Below are positions 17,002 through 26,829 of a stretch of 64,000 bases of DNA, piece by piece. Source of the DNA: Bacteroidota bacterium. Lineage in GTDB: Bacteria > Bacteroidota > Bacteroidia > Chitinophagales > Chitinophagaceae. The notes under the pieces are model-generated. The model saw only the letters and a program-made list of their open reading frames with translations. It did not search any database and was not told the DNA's origin. The translations under genes were made by a program, and so were the position numbers. The stretch spans positions 24,795 to 88,794 of the forward strand of contig JAGWRO010000098.1 of assembly GCA_028876495.1 (NCBI GenBank), written 5' to 3'. The stretch's first letter is position 1. The number at the start of each line of letters is the position of its first letter.

Positions 17002-20000
17002 TTACAGACTTTTTATTTTTAACGTAGCTCTTTCCCCATTTGGTTTTATTATTTCTAATTCATAAATACCGACACTTAAATTCTTTAGAGTTTTTAGAGA
17101 CAACAAATCTTCGCCTTTATAATTAACTACCTCAGAAAGTTCACTTTGCCCTAGAATGTTATACAGATTAAAGCAATAATTTCCCAAGGGCTGTTTTACG
17201 AATTGAAGATTTATTACTCCTTGCCGGATCGGGTTTGGATAAACATGAATACATTGAATAAAATCAGGAATAAAAACCCTCACGACTTTCTTATATTCTG
17301 ATTCACCATTTATCTTATTTATTTTAATTCTGTAATAAGCAATTCCCGTCCCTGGCTTTTGGTGTAGAAAATAATATTGGCCTGCAGGATTTCCGTTAGA
17401 AACAACTCCTATATTCGAAAAATGTGTTCCATCAGTTGAATATTCCACTTCATAATTCTTAACATCATGTTCGTTTTCCACTTTCCATTCAATGGAAACA
17501 TTTCCATTCTCAGAAAAAGCATTCATTGAAATCAAGGACAAACCTAACGGCGCGGCTACAGCGCGAAAAACCAAATAAAATCTGTCAGGGTTTGAAGAAG
17601 CCTTATCATCTGTAACTGTAAAATTGAAAAAGGAAGTATCTGTAAAACTGATCTGAGTTTGTGTTTTCAAAAATTGATCTACCAGGTAACCATCTAACTG
17701 TGAATGTAATTGACGAGGAACAAAAATTATTTTATAATCCTGTCTTGTCAAGTTTTTAAAAGTATAAAAAACCGTATCAGTTGGATTTATTTCTTGGCGA
17801 GCTTCAACTGTCAATATCTTACCTGCCCTTCTTACAGCAAAGTTTTCCGCAGGAGCACTAATTTTCAACGCATCATCGCCATCAATCTTATTTGAAAAAT
17901 TACTGGAAAATGAAACCGCATTGCCATCAAGTATAGTTCCGTTTTTAGTAGCTAAATTTGCAAATAATATTCCATTATCATTTTCAGATTGCCGGTTTAC
18001 CATATGATAATTTCCGGATGTTTTACAGTCTTCAGAAAAGGTAACCGAACCTTCAGAGGTTGTATAATTAAATACAAAAAATGCCTGCCCTGATTGAATA
18101 TACCTGTAATCGTCAGAAGAATTATAATTGCCCGTATTGCCCGGGACAGCCGTATAACCGGTTGCAGCAGAAATTGTTTGATAGCCTCCCAAACCGTACG
18201 CCCCTCCCAGTGTTGGATCCCAAGCGATATAAGAAGATTGAATATTTGAAGAAGCGATTTTTGAAAAATCAATTACCGAGGCATAAGGATTTCCAACAGA
18301 TTGAAATTTTCCTGCAGGAACTGCACTTGTGGGCGGGGGAAATTGCGGGCTATATAGTTTTCCTCGTGTTCGTAAAATAGTTGGTGTGGCCGCTGAATTT
18401 ACATTATTTGCGAGTCGGTCGCCCCTCACAAAAATCATATAGCCTTTTTCATTTTCCAACATGATATCTGTTCCTGAAATACCAGCCCAACTATTAGAAC
18501 CAGCATCATAATTTTTCATTGATGGAGCGATCGAAAAAGCATCAAAACCATTTGCCGTACCTGAATTATCTGTTATCCAGGTTCCATAGCCCGAAATAGT
18601 TTTACTTCCTTTTTCCTGCCATGTGTTAAAAATAGTTTCTCCAAAAGCCGTTGTAGAAATAAGTTGCCATGATTTTTGATGGCCGCCATCCTTAGTGTTT
18701 GTATTGATATAACGCTCTACAATAAATCGGCCGGCATTGTAATTAATATTTACGTTTGCACCTAACCGCCCTATACCCGCAGTTTGATCTTTGCTGCTTA
18801 GTAAGGTAATATCTGCCTTAAGATTTATTACAGAATTATCTTCTAACGAAAATTTATTATAGACTGATAAACTGTCATCGACGTTAAGGCCAACCGTGTT
18901 TTCATTCGTAAGATTGTTAAAAACCATTTGAGGGGAAATACAGGAATAAGTTTGTTCACTACTTCCGTTTAATGTAACAGTGCCATTATTATGAATAAAA
19001 CTGACCGAACTTGTTTTTGATAAATTTCCCTGGATAGTTAAGTTATCTGAAGGTGCTGTTTTATTTCCACTTCCGGAAATCATAAGATTTTGATAAATCA
19101 ATCCTCCAGCATTGGTAATTGGTTGATCGCCTGTTCTGGAATAGTCTACAGTACTATTTGCTTCAAGAATAATATTTTCAATATCCGCATTTATAGCAGA
19201 ACTTTTTATAGGTATAGAAGTAATAGTAGCGCCATTAAAACCCATATTAGTGCCACATTTGAAATAACCACCGCTCTTTACAGTAACTGTTTGAATACCG
19301 CCTGTGGTTCCATTAATCGTGTTATCATTTATTGTAAATACGCCACCGCTTTTTACGGTAAAGGTTCCATTGTTATTCAAAATAATATTTCCATCAGACA
19401 TACCAACATTGGTTCCGGTTACTTCAATATTCTGGTAGTTTTTACTTCTTATCGTTTCGGCAGTTCCATTAGATCCTTTAAATTCAATTACACCGCCGGA
19501 AAGATTGTAAGTGCCGGCCATTTTGGGATTCGGCCCGTAAGTATCTACAATCAATCGACTGTTTCCACTCATGGTCAAATTGGTTGCTGTTGGTCCGGAT
19601 TCTGTTTCGTCACCGATATTCCTACCACTACAATCAAAAACTGCGTTATCTTTAATAGTAACGGTTCCTGCCGGACTAAATGAACCAGTTGGCTTTTTTG
19701 TTCCGTTGCCTGAAAAAATTAAATTTTTGAAATCAGTTCTGGCATTTAATAATTGATCGCCGTTTGCATATAGTTCGATTGTTGATCCGGCATTAAGACT
19801 TGTACCAGTAGCAGTTGGAATTGAAGAATTGGTACCTGAGAAACCTCCAGAATTTGCCGTTCTGTAAGTTCCATTTATAATAATCACCCCACCTGAGGAA
19901 TTGCTTATCGTACTTGTCGTCATATCTAATGTTCCATTGACTGTCAAATTTCCGGATGTATTGCTCATGTTCGATCCTGAAATCGTTACAAATGCACCTG

Positions 20001-21456
20001 CCGGAACAGTAGTATTGCTGCCTAAATCAATTGGATAACTTAAAACTAAATTTAATGAAGCACCGTCCAAAACGGCGTTTGGATTATTCAAATAAAATTT
20101 ACCTGCATTCAACTGCGTAAGGGTTGCAGTTCCTTTAATGCCGTTCCTAAAATATTTTTTGCCTGCGCCTGAAAAAGCTACATCTGTTGATATTTTTAAT
20201 AATCCATTCAAATAAAAATCTTTTCCCGAACCTGCTGCAGCATTTCCATTTACTTTTATAACACTAAAAACAGGTGTTATTGTGGATGAAGCATTCGGAA
20301 AATAGGTTAAAGCGGCAATTTGGAAAACTCCATTATTGTTATATTCAAAAACAGCTCCATCATTCCAAACATTTGTTGAAGAAGTAGCAAAAGCTTCATA
20401 ACTATTACCAGTAGACGAAGTTCCATCGCCAATTGCTATTTTACCGCTTGAAGCAATATTAATATTTGCAGTAACAGATTGTTGTACTGATGTTGCATAA
20501 TCTGAAGTGCTTGTAATTTTTAAAACACCATTGGATGGAATTATAATATCCTCTCCTGCCCCATCATTAATGTTTAAAACACCACCGGTTTGTAATTCTA
20601 AAATTCCGGCTACGGTTGTTTGATCTAAAGAAACAGGAGTGGCTACATTTACAGTATGGCCTGGTTGAATTAAAATACTTTCCGCATCTTTTGAGGGTAC
20701 TTTTGAAGAAATATTCCAATTCGTGTTGTCAGTAGAATATTCCCATGTTGAAGGAGTAGACCAATAACCACTTTGGCGGCTTCTGTAATATGTTTGAACA
20801 GAAGAAACTGTAACATCAAGATTTAGATCGTCGATTCGCCAAACAGCGACATTCATACTGGAACCGGAACCGTTATATCCGTAAATTCTAAAAGTAATCG
20901 GTGACGTAGACGAAACGGCAAGGCTGGTATTCTGATAAAGATACCATTTCGAATCTGCAGGTAAAGATTTTGCGACAATATCCGAATTATAAGAATCAAT
21001 TGAAGACCTTATCGAATACGCCTGTGGCCCTGTGCCTGTAGATCTTGAACCAAAGTTAACTGCAGTTACAGCTACCGAATATCCCTGAGCCGGAGTTAAA
21101 GTAAATTCAAAATAGCTACTCGTTAACTGGTTAAAAATATCCGGTACTGCAGCAGCCTGGGCGTTATAATATCCTGAGGAAGATGTATAGCCAGTTGAGG
21201 AGGATGTCGTAGTAATTAAGGTCGTGCTTCCGTTATTATTTCCCAGAGACAAAGCGGATGTTGCTACATTAGGCGTTGTAACTAAGGGCATATCCGTTCC
21301 GCTTCCACTGTCGAAATCCCATTTAATAACCTGAGCTTTTGTTTCAACACTGCTGACTGAAAAGAAAAATGTACTTAAATAAATCAGCTGGTGACTAATT
21401 ATCTTTTTCAAAAAAGTTCTTCCTAATAGTCCCTGAAATCCGAATAAATTTCCCAT
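17002..21456 (-). CDS. Large surface protein with T9SS sorting domain
   Basis: A 1484-residue secreted protein. A long signal peptide (hydrophobic LIYLSTFFFSVSS, cleavage probably just after TKA near residue 42) is followed by a beta-rich region. Residues about 230-850 are Asn/Gly/Thr-rich repeats of the form GTVTLNGSS and NLTVNGTLDM, suggesting a beta-helix or stacked strands, starting with the common SGYWSTPSTWEYS module. The C-terminal 80 residues form a type IX secretion sorting domain (VYPNPIRQG, NILGQ, SVGIYELEI). No catalytic motif was recognised. It is probably an adhesin or a structural surface protein exported by the same system as the PorV-like and PorU2-like proteins at 52456-58642. 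Confidence 0.85.
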   Translation of the reverse strand: MGNLFGFQGLLGRTFLKKIISHQLIYLSTFFFSVSSVETKAQVIKWDFDSGSGTDMPLVTTPNVATSALSLGNNNGSTTLITTTSSSTGYTSSSGYYNAQAAAVPDIFNQLTSSYFEFTLTPAQGYSVAVTAVNFGSRSTGTGPQAYSIRSSIDSYNSDIVAKSLPADSKWYLYQNTSLAVSSTSPITFRIYGYNGSGSSMNVAVWRIDDLNLDVTVSSVQTYYRSRQSGYWSTPSTWEYSTDNTNWNISSKVPSKDAESILIQPGHTVNVATPVSLDQTTVAGILELQTGGVLNINDGAGEDIIIPSNGVLKITSTSDYATSVQQSVTANINIASSGKIAIGDGTSSTGNSYEAFATSSTNVWNDGAVFEYNNNGVFQIAALTYFPNASSTITPVFSVIKVNGNAAAGSGKDFYLNGLLKISTDVAFSGAGKKYFRNGIKGTATLTQLNAGKFYLNNPNAVLDGASLNLVLSYPIDLGSNTTVPAGAFVTISGSNMSNTSGNLTVNGTLDMTTSTISNSSGGVIIINGTYRTANSGGFSGTNSSIPTATGTSLNAGSTIELYANGDQLLNARTDFKNLIFSGNGTKKPTGSFSPAGTVTIKDNAVFDCSGRNIGDETESGPTATNLTMSGNSRLIVDTYGPNPKMAGTYNLSGGVIEFKGSNGTAETIRSKNYQNIEVTGTNVGMSDGNIILNNNGTFTVKSGGVFTINDNTINGTTGGIQTVTVKSGGYFKCGTNMGFNGATITSIPIKSSAINADIENIILEANSTVDYSRTGDQPITNAGGLIYQNLMISGSGNKTAPSDNLTIQGNLSKTSSVSFIHNNGTVTLNGSSEQTYSCISPQMVFNNLTNENTVGLNVDDSLSVYNKFSLEDNSVINLKADITLLSSKDQTAGIGRLGANVNINYNAGRFIVERYINTNTKDGGHQKSWQLISTTAFGETIFNTWQEKGSKTISGYGTWITDNSGTANGFDAFSIAPSMKNYDAGSNSWAGISGTDIMLENEKGYMIFVRGDRLANNVNSAATPTILRTRGKLYSPQFPPPTSAVPAGKFQSVGNPYASVIDFSKIASSNIQSSYIAWDPTLGGAYGLGGYQTISAATGYTAVPGNTGNYNSSDDYRYIQSGQAFFVFNYTTSEGSVTFSEDCKTSGNYHMVNRQSENDNGILFANLATKNGTILDGNAVSFSSNFSNKIDGDDALKISAPAENFAVRRAGKILTVEARQEINPTDTVFYTFKNLTRQDYKIIFVPRQLHSQLDGYLVDQFLKTQTQISFTDTSFFNFTVTDDKASSNPDRFYLVFRAVAAPLGLSLISMNAFSENGNVSIEWKVENEHDVKNYEVEYSTDGTHFSNIGVVSNGNPAGQYYFLHQKPGTGIAYYRIKINKINGESEYKKVVRVFIPDFIQCIHVYPNPIRQGVINLQFVKQPLGNYCFNLYNILGQSELSEVVNYKGEDLLSLKTLKNLSVGIYELEIIKPNGERATLKIKSL

Positions 21457-21737
21457 AACAATAGTTTTAGTTATTAAATAATAATTAGGATATTATTTAC
21501 AAGCTTTCGAAAGGGGATGGAATCATAGACATTTAAGAAACAAATGCCATATAATTATTTACAAGTATACATTTAATATTTTATATAAAATCATTTGAAT
21601 AAATAATTTTATTTGTTGCAATACAATTATTTCAAAACAAGTAAAGAAATACAAAGCCTAAATAGCGGTATTCATTTTTAAAATATCAAGCCATATTTTT
21701 TTAAAAATTACTTGTACCTTAACCCGCAAAAAAGATA

Positions 21738-23009
21738 ATGGCTACCTTAATTACCTGCCCTAATTGTCATCATGAATTTGCACCCGAAGACGCGATCGCA
21801 AAGTCGCTGGAAAAAGAATACCAGGAAAAATTTAACCAGAATCGCCAAAAATTATTAGCGCAATTTTCTACCCAACAAAAGCTACTGGAAGAACAGCAAC
21901 AAGCGTTTGAGAAAAAGAAAGAAAAAGAAAATGAATTGTTTGCAGAAAGAATGGAGAAAGAAAAGCTTAAAATGCAAAATGAGTTGCAGGAAAAACTAAG
22001 AAAATCCATCAGCAACGATTTTGAAAACCAGTTGAAACTTTTGCAGGAAGCCAATAGTGATAACGAAGAAAAATTAAAATCGGCAAGACAAAAAGAACTT
22101 GAATTTTTGAAAAAAGAAAAAGAGTTGAAAATTCAGGCTGAGGAAATGGAAATTCAATTGGAAAAAAAGCTTGCGGCAGAAAGACAATTTTTAATTGAAC
22201 AGATCAGAAAACAGGAAAAAGAAAAAAACGAAATAAAAGAAACAGAGCATTCTTTAAAAATAAAAGAACTTGAAAAGCAATTGAATGACAATAAGAAACT
22301 GGTGGAAGAAATGAAACGAAAGCAGGACCAGGTTTCTATGCAATTGCAGGGAGAAGTACAGGAACTGGCGCTTGAAGAAATATTGGGAAACACCTTTCCG
22401 TTTGATGTGATTTCTGAAGTTGGAAAAGGAATCAGGGGTGCTGATTGTATTCAACTGGTAAGAAATAATTTTGGCCAGGAATGTGGCAAAATTATTTATG
22501 AAAGCAAGCGCACCAAAGATTTTGTTGGCGACTGGATTGAAAAACTAAAAGCGGATATGCGAAGCACCGGAGCAGATATTGCAGTGCTGGTGACCAAAAC
22601 CATGCCCAAAGACCTTGAATATTTTGATTTGAAAGATGGCGTTTGGGTCTGTACTTTTTCTGACGTAAAGCCGCTTGCCACTGTACTGCGCGACGGAATT
22701 ATGAGGCTACATATCTCCTCAAAAAATCACGAAAACAAAGGAGACAAAATGCACCTGCTGTACGATTACCTTACCAGCAACGAATTCAGTGAACAATGGA
22801 AAGCAATAAGAGAAGGATTTGCAGCAATGAAAATGAGCATTATTAATGAAAGAAATGCTATGGAAAAATTATGGAAAGCACGCGAAAAGCAATTGGAAAA
22901 AGTTTTACTAAATGCTGCACATGTAAAGGGTTCCATCGAAGGAATATCAGGGATGGATGCAATAGATCTCAACTTGTTGGATGAGCAAAACTTGTTGGAA
23001 AACGATTAG
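21738..23009 (+). CDS. DUF2130 domain protein
   Basis: A 423-residue cytoplasmic protein. It begins with a short zinc-knuckle-like motif (CPNCHHEF, Cys7 and Cys10), continues as a long charged coiled coil (about residues 25-205, rich in Glu, Lys and Gln) and ends with the DUF2130 domain (LEEILGNTFPFDVISEVGKGIRGADCIQ, then KIIYESKRTKDFVGDWIEKL). The conserved acidic and Lys residues of that domain resemble nuclease-like folds, but no function is established. The neighbours are an outward-facing surface protein gene and a convergent peptidase gene, with no shared pathway. Confidence 0.85.
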   Translation: MATLITCPNCHHEFAPEDAIAKSLEKEYQEKFNQNRQKLLAQFSTQQKLLEEQQQAFEKKKEKENELFAERMEKEKLKMQNELQEKLRKSISNDFENQLKLLQEANSDNEEKLKSARQKELEFLKKEKELKIQAEEMEIQLEKKLAAERQFLIEQIRKQEKEKNEIKETEHSLKIKELEKQLNDNKKLVEEMKRKQDQVSMQLQGEVQELALEEILGNTFPFDVISEVGKGIRGADCIQLVRNNFGQECGKIIYESKRTKDFVGDWIEKLKADMRSTGADIAVLVTKTMPKDLEYFDLKDGVWVCTFSDVKPLATVLRDGIMRLHISSKNHENKGDKMHLLYDYLTSNEFSEQWKAIREGFAAMKMSIINERNAMEKLWKAREKQLEKVLLNAAHVKGSIEGISGMDAIDLNLLDEQNLLEND

Positions 23010-23014
23010 GTTAA

Positions 23015-23032
23015 CAGTAAACCAACAAATAA
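23015..23032 (+). repeat. Intergenic CAGTAAAC motif between convergent genes
   Basis: CAGTAAACCAACAAATAA lies between the 3' ends of two convergent genes. This copy is therefore not upstream of any gene, which argues against a purely translational role. It differs by one base from the copies at 4427 and 9235. Confidence 0.5.
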
Positions 23033-23049
23033 ACCTGGTTTTTATTTTA

Positions 23050-23817
23050 TCAAAAATACCTTTTAATGATACGCAGTTTATGAGTACGCTGTTTGGTTTC
23101 AAGATTTAAAATTCCTTGTGTATCTATTTTATCAATCCGCACTTTTCCTGCAGAATGAATGATTTCATGATCGTTCAATAAAATACCTACATGAACAATT
23201 CTCCCTTCTTCATTATCAAAAAAAGCAAGATCCCCGCAATGCGCTTCCTGCAAAAAATTAACAGTGGTTCCTTGTTCTGCCTGTTGCCATGCATCTCTCG
23301 GAATATAAGTGTTCAGGAATTTATAAGTCATCTGTGCATAGCCGCTGCAATCAATTCCAAAAACAGATTTTCCTCCCCACAAATAAGAAGTGTTTAAAAA
23401 TTTAAATGCCACTTGTTTAATTAGTTTTGGGCTGATCTTTATTTCTTCAGGATTCCAAACTTTTCCTTTAAAATGAACAGAATTTCTACGCCAGAAGGCC
23501 ATTCCGTTTTTGAAAGCACTCAGCGCACTTCCCATTGGCACATACATCAAATGTCCGTTATAATCTACTTCATTCAGTAATTCAGCGGTAAGATCTTTAT
23601 CGGACTTCAGATAAATCTCTTCATCAATTTCAACCAAATGGCTTTGTTGTACCCAACCCTGGTAACCATCATATCGCAATTGTATTTTTATCCAATCCGC
23701 AGTTCGTTCAAGTATGAATGACTTTTCGCCAAACAATTGTTGGGACACCATTTCAGATTTATGCGACGCCTCAGCTCTCATGGGGCTTACCGGCACACAA
23801 CACACCATATATTCCAT
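23050..23817 (-). CDS. C40 (NlpC/P60) cell-wall peptidase
   Basis: A 255-residue cysteine peptidase. An N-terminal bacterial SH3-like region (residues about 10-65, WIKIQLRYDGYQGWVQ) precedes the NlpC/P60 domain with Cys157 in FGIDCSGYAQMTY, His209 in RIVHVGILL and His221 in EIIHSAGKV. Related two-domain enzymes cut gamma-D-glutamyl-diaminopimelate bonds in muropeptides. No signal peptide is evident at the N-terminus (MEYMVCCVPVSPMRAE), so it may act on recycled peptides in the cytoplasm. Confidence 0.9.
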   Translation of the reverse strand: MEYMVCCVPVSPMRAEASHKSEMVSQQLFGEKSFILERTADWIKIQLRYDGYQGWVQQSHLVEIDEEIYLKSDKDLTAELLNEVDYNGHLMYVPMGSALSAFKNGMAFWRRNSVHFKGKVWNPEEIKISPKLIKQVAFKFLNTSYLWGGKSVFGIDCSGYAQMTYKFLNTYIPRDAWQQAEQGTTVNFLQEAHCGDLAFFDNEEGRIVHVGILLNDHEIIHSAGKVRIDKIDTQGILNLETKQRTHKLRIIKRYF

Positions 23818-23895
23818 AAAATCTACCAGGTTTTTTGCAAATGTAACTTATGGAAATTTATTAAGTTTACATCTTACTAAAAAAGGAAAACATTT

Positions 23896-24456
23896 TTGCA
23901 ACCTGGAAAGTACGACCATATTACCGATGCAGAACTGCTGCAAAATTTTTACCAAGATCATGATAACAAATGGCTGGGTATTTTGCTGCCCCGATATACA
24001 CTATTGCTGTTGGGGGTTTGCATGAAATATTTAAAAAATGAAGAAGATGCCCGTGATTGTGTACAGCAGATATTTTTGAAAGTTATCAATGAATTACGCA
24101 AATACAAAGTAGATTATTTTAAAAGCTGGATTTATATGATTGCAAGAAATCATTGCCTGGTGAAATTGCGCGACCACAAAAAGACAACACTAGAATTGAA
24201 CGAACATTTGGCATCGGCAACAAATGCAGAGTCAGATAAAAAAAAGCTGCTTGAAAAAGATGCACTTTTACAAAGAATGGAATCAGCATTAAATAAATTA
24301 AATCCTGACCAAAAAGTATGTGTGAAATTATTCTACCTTCAGAAAAAATCTTATTCAGAAGTTGCAGAAATTACAGGTTTTACATTGATGCAGGTTAAAA
24401 GTTATCTCCAAAATGGGAAAAGAAATTTAAAATTATTAATAGAAAATAATCCATAA
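23896..24456 (+). CDS. ECF-type RNA polymerase sigma factor
   Basis: A 186-residue sigma-70 family protein with region 2 (YLKNEEDARDCVQQIFLKVINEL, then FKSWIYMIARNHCLVKLRD) and region 4 (ALNKLNPDQKVCVKLFYLQKKSYSEVAEITGFT). The only start that keeps region 2 complete is TTG at 23896, because an in-frame stop lies at 23878-23880 and the next ATG is inside region 2. A TAAGTTTA at 23862-23869 may be its -7 element. The small membrane protein gene 13 bases downstream is the likely partner. Confidence 0.9.
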   Translation: MQPGKYDHITDAELLQNFYQDHDNKWLGILLPRYTLLLLGVCMKYLKNEEDARDCVQQIFLKVINELRKYKVDYFKSWIYMIARNHCLVKLRDHKKTTLELNEHLASATNAESDKKKLLEKDALLQRMESALNKLNPDQKVCVKLFYLQKKSYSEVAEITGFTLMQVKSYLQNGKRNLKLLIENNP

Positions 24457-24469
24457 TGGAAATTAGAGA

Positions 24470-24829
24470 ATGAATGATGATTTATTAAACATATTATCAA
24501 ACAGCAATAAAGATATCGACAATCAAAAGTTGATGGATTATCTCAGCGATAAATTATCCGCTGAAGAAAAACATGAATTTGAAAAGACCCTCTTGGATTC
24601 GGAGCTTGAAAGTGATGCCGTTGAAGGACTTCAGCAATTCAAAAACAAAAAAGATCCCCTTGATTTTGCGGAAGAGTTGAATCGGAAACTACAAAAGCAA
24701 TTGCAAAAAAAGAAAGTTGCAAAAGCCAGGCGTCGCCTGAAAGAGATGCGATGGATGTATGTGGCAATTACATTAATTATCATTTTTATCCTGATTGCAT
24801 TTATTATAATCTCAAAATTTTTACGATAA
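24470..24829 (+). CDS. Small membrane protein, possible anti-sigma factor
   Basis: 119 residues: an acidic soluble N-terminus (about 1-75, including QKLMDYLSDKLSAEEKHEFEKTL, which resembles the start of zinc-less anti-sigma domains), a basic stretch, and one C-terminal membrane helix (about 95-115, YVAITLIIIFILIAFIIIS). No His/Cys zinc motif is seen. Its position 13 bases after an ECF sigma gene suggests that it holds the sigma factor at the membrane, but the sequence does not prove this. Confidence 0.75.
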   Translation: MNDDLLNILSNSNKDIDNQKLMDYLSDKLSAEEKHEFEKTLLDSELESDAVEGLQQFKNKKDPLDFAEELNRKLQKQLQKKKVAKARRRLKEMRWMYVAITLIIIFILIAFIIISKFLR

Positions 24830-24840
24830 ATCTATTCACA

Positions 24841-25341
24841 TTAGCCCGTAATTAAGCTGGCTCCTTCAATTTCATTATTACTGGTTTCTACAATTATTTT
24901 TTCTGTAAGAGCAGTAGAAACAGAAAGTCCCACATAATCCGTAGCAACCGGAAATTCTTTATAACTTCTTTCAACCAGCACAAGTGTTTGTATTTTCTTC
25001 GGATAAAAATGAAGGAAAGGTTTTAACGCATACAACAAGGTTCTTCCACTATTAGCTACATCGTCCACAACAATAATCACTTTTTCATCAAAATTAATTT
25101 CTTCTGAAAGCGATATATTTTTAGGATTTTTTTTATCAATCGTGATCTCAATAATTGAAATTTTTCCTTTAAAAATATCCTTCAAAAAAGAATAAAGAAT
25201 TTTAGAAATAATCGTACCATTCTCTTTAATACCCGCAAGAATTATTTGCTCTTCATTTATGTTTCGCTCCGCAATTTCATAAGCCATTCGTTGAAGTTTT
25301 CTGTAAGCAATTTCCCTGGTTAATATAAGATGAGCAGCCAT
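24841..25341 (-). CDS. Phosphoribosyltransferase, PyrR-like
   Basis: A 166-residue type I phosphoribosyltransferase. The PRPP-binding motif is VIIVVDDVANSGRTLLYAL at mid-protein, with the flexible-loop region before it. The fold and length resemble PyrR, which is both a uracil phosphoribosyltransferase and a pyr regulator. No pyr genes are beside it, so a salvage role is equally possible. It ends 11 bases past the convergent membrane protein gene. Confidence 0.8.
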   Translation of the reverse strand: MAAHLILTREIAYRKLQRMAYEIAERNINEEQIILAGIKENGTIISKILYSFLKDIFKGKISIIEITIDKKNPKNISLSEEINFDEKVIIVVDDVANSGRTLLYALKPFLHFYPKKIQTLVLVERSYKEFPVATDYVGLSVSTALTEKIIVETSNNEIEGASLITG

Positions 25342-25490
25342 AATAAAAGATTTTTTAGAAAAAGCAATTTACAATTTTTAAAGCTTAAAAGGTATCCCAT
25401 CTGTAAAAGTGTTACTTACCTGTCGGTAGATTTCATTTCCTCCTAATTGGTGGTTCACATATTTGTTTATCTTAGCAATAATCTTTTTTT

Positions 25491-26816
25491 ATGCAACTTG
25501 TACAGCAAATATTATTTATTAGCCTTGTTGGCTTTGCTGTATTTCTTTTTTGGCGAAAAGTAAAAGAGATAAGAGCGAATATCAATTTAGGTCAGGATGA
25601 AAACCTTTCTGACCATAAAAGTGAACGCTGGAGAAATGTAATGCTGCTGGCTTTGGGGCAAAAAAAAATGTTTCGATATCCTTTGGTAGGTATCATGCAT
25701 TTCGTAATCTATGCTGGCTTTATTATTATCAATATAGAAATTTTAGAAATCATTCTTGATGGCATTTTAGGTACGCACAGGTTGTTTGCCAATCTACTTG
25801 GTGGTTTTTACACTTTTGTAATCGACTTTTTTGAAGTACTTGCTCTTGGGGTATTATTAGCTTGTGTGATCTTCCTGGTAAGAAGAAACATTTTAAAACT
25901 CAGAAGGTTTATTAGCCACGAACTCGACGGCTGGCCACGCACAGATGCCAATTTGATCCTTATTACTGAAATCATATTAATGAGTTTGTTTCTTACAATG
26001 AATTCAGCAGATCGTGCTCTGCAATTGCAAGGAAATCCGCATTATGCAGATCATGGAAGTTATATTTTTTCAGGATGGCTTGCGCAATCACTTCAACATC
26101 TGAAACCAGCAACCCTTATTGCAATTGAACGGGCTTGTTGGTGGCTGCACATCACAGGCATCTTTGCTTTTTTAAATTATGTGCCTTACAGTAAGCACTT
26201 TCATATTTTATTGGCGTTTCCCAACACTTATTATAAGCGGATCATTCCGAAAGGCGAAATGAGAAATATGAAAAATGTGGAACAGGAAGTTCAATACATG
26301 TTCAAACCCGAACTTGCACCTGCTAACGGGGCAGAGCAAACGCAAAATAAAATGTCTTTCGGCGCTAAAGATATTTTTGATCTTAAATGGAAAAATTTAC
26401 TGGACGCTTATACCTGCACAGAATGCGGAAGATGCACAGCAGCATGCCCGGCAAATATTACCGGCAAATTATTAAGCCCGCGAAAAATAATGATGGACAC
26501 ACGTGACCGGATGCACGAGGTTCGAAATAATATTAAAGCCAATGGAAGTTTTAAGGACGATGGTAAAACTTTAGTACATAATTATATTACCGTTGAAGAA
26601 TTGCGCGCCTGCACTTCCTGTAATGCCTGCGTTGAAGAATGCCCTGTTAGTATTAATCCTTTGGATATAATTTTTTCTCTACGCCGGGCTTTGATCATGG
26701 AAGAAAGTAATGCCCCTGCTGAATGGAATGCCATGTTCAGCAATGTTGAGAACAATTTTGCGCCCTGGAAATTTAGCCCTGATGAAAGAGACAAATGGGC
26801 ACAGGAAATGGAATAA
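25491..26816 (+). CDS. Membrane-bound 4Fe-4S dicluster electron-transfer protein
   Basis: 441 residues. The N-terminal half has about five membrane helices and conserved His residues as in NarI-like cytochrome b domains. The C-terminal half has two ferredoxin-type clusters, CTECGRCTAACPANITG and CTSCNACVEECPVSINP. The arrangement resembles heterodisulfide reductase subunit C/E fusions. In many genomes a cysteine-rich CCG-domain partner is encoded next to such genes; here the next gene is an unrelated, convergent VOC protein. The electron donor and acceptor cannot be told from sequence. Confidence 0.85.
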   Translation: MQLVQQILFISLVGFAVFLFWRKVKEIRANINLGQDENLSDHKSERWRNVMLLALGQKKMFRYPLVGIMHFVIYAGFIIINIEILEIILDGILGTHRLFANLLGGFYTFVIDFFEVLALGVLLACVIFLVRRNILKLRRFISHELDGWPRTDANLILITEIILMSLFLTMNSADRALQLQGNPHYADHGSYIFSGWLAQSLQHLKPATLIAIERACWWLHITGIFAFLNYVPYSKHFHILLAFPNTYYKRIIPKGEMRNMKNVEQEVQYMFKPELAPANGAEQTQNKMSFGAKDIFDLKWKNLLDAYTCTECGRCTAACPANITGKLLSPRKIMMDTRDRMHEVRNNIKANGSFKDDGKTLVHNYITVEELRACTSCNACVEECPVSINPLDIIFSLRRALIMEESNAPAEWNAMFSNVENNFAPWKFSPDERDKWAQEME

Positions 26817-26829
26817 AAATCTTTATTTG

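Noticed and set aside
19090..19683. 197-residue + strand frame
   Set aside because: Antisense to the repeat region of the large surface protein; its Ile/Ser/Thr repeats mirror the real gene.
21457..21737. Possible divergent promoters between the surface protein and DUF2130 genes
   Set aside because: The gap must hold promoters, but I found no TAnnTTTG match in a sensible place on either strand.
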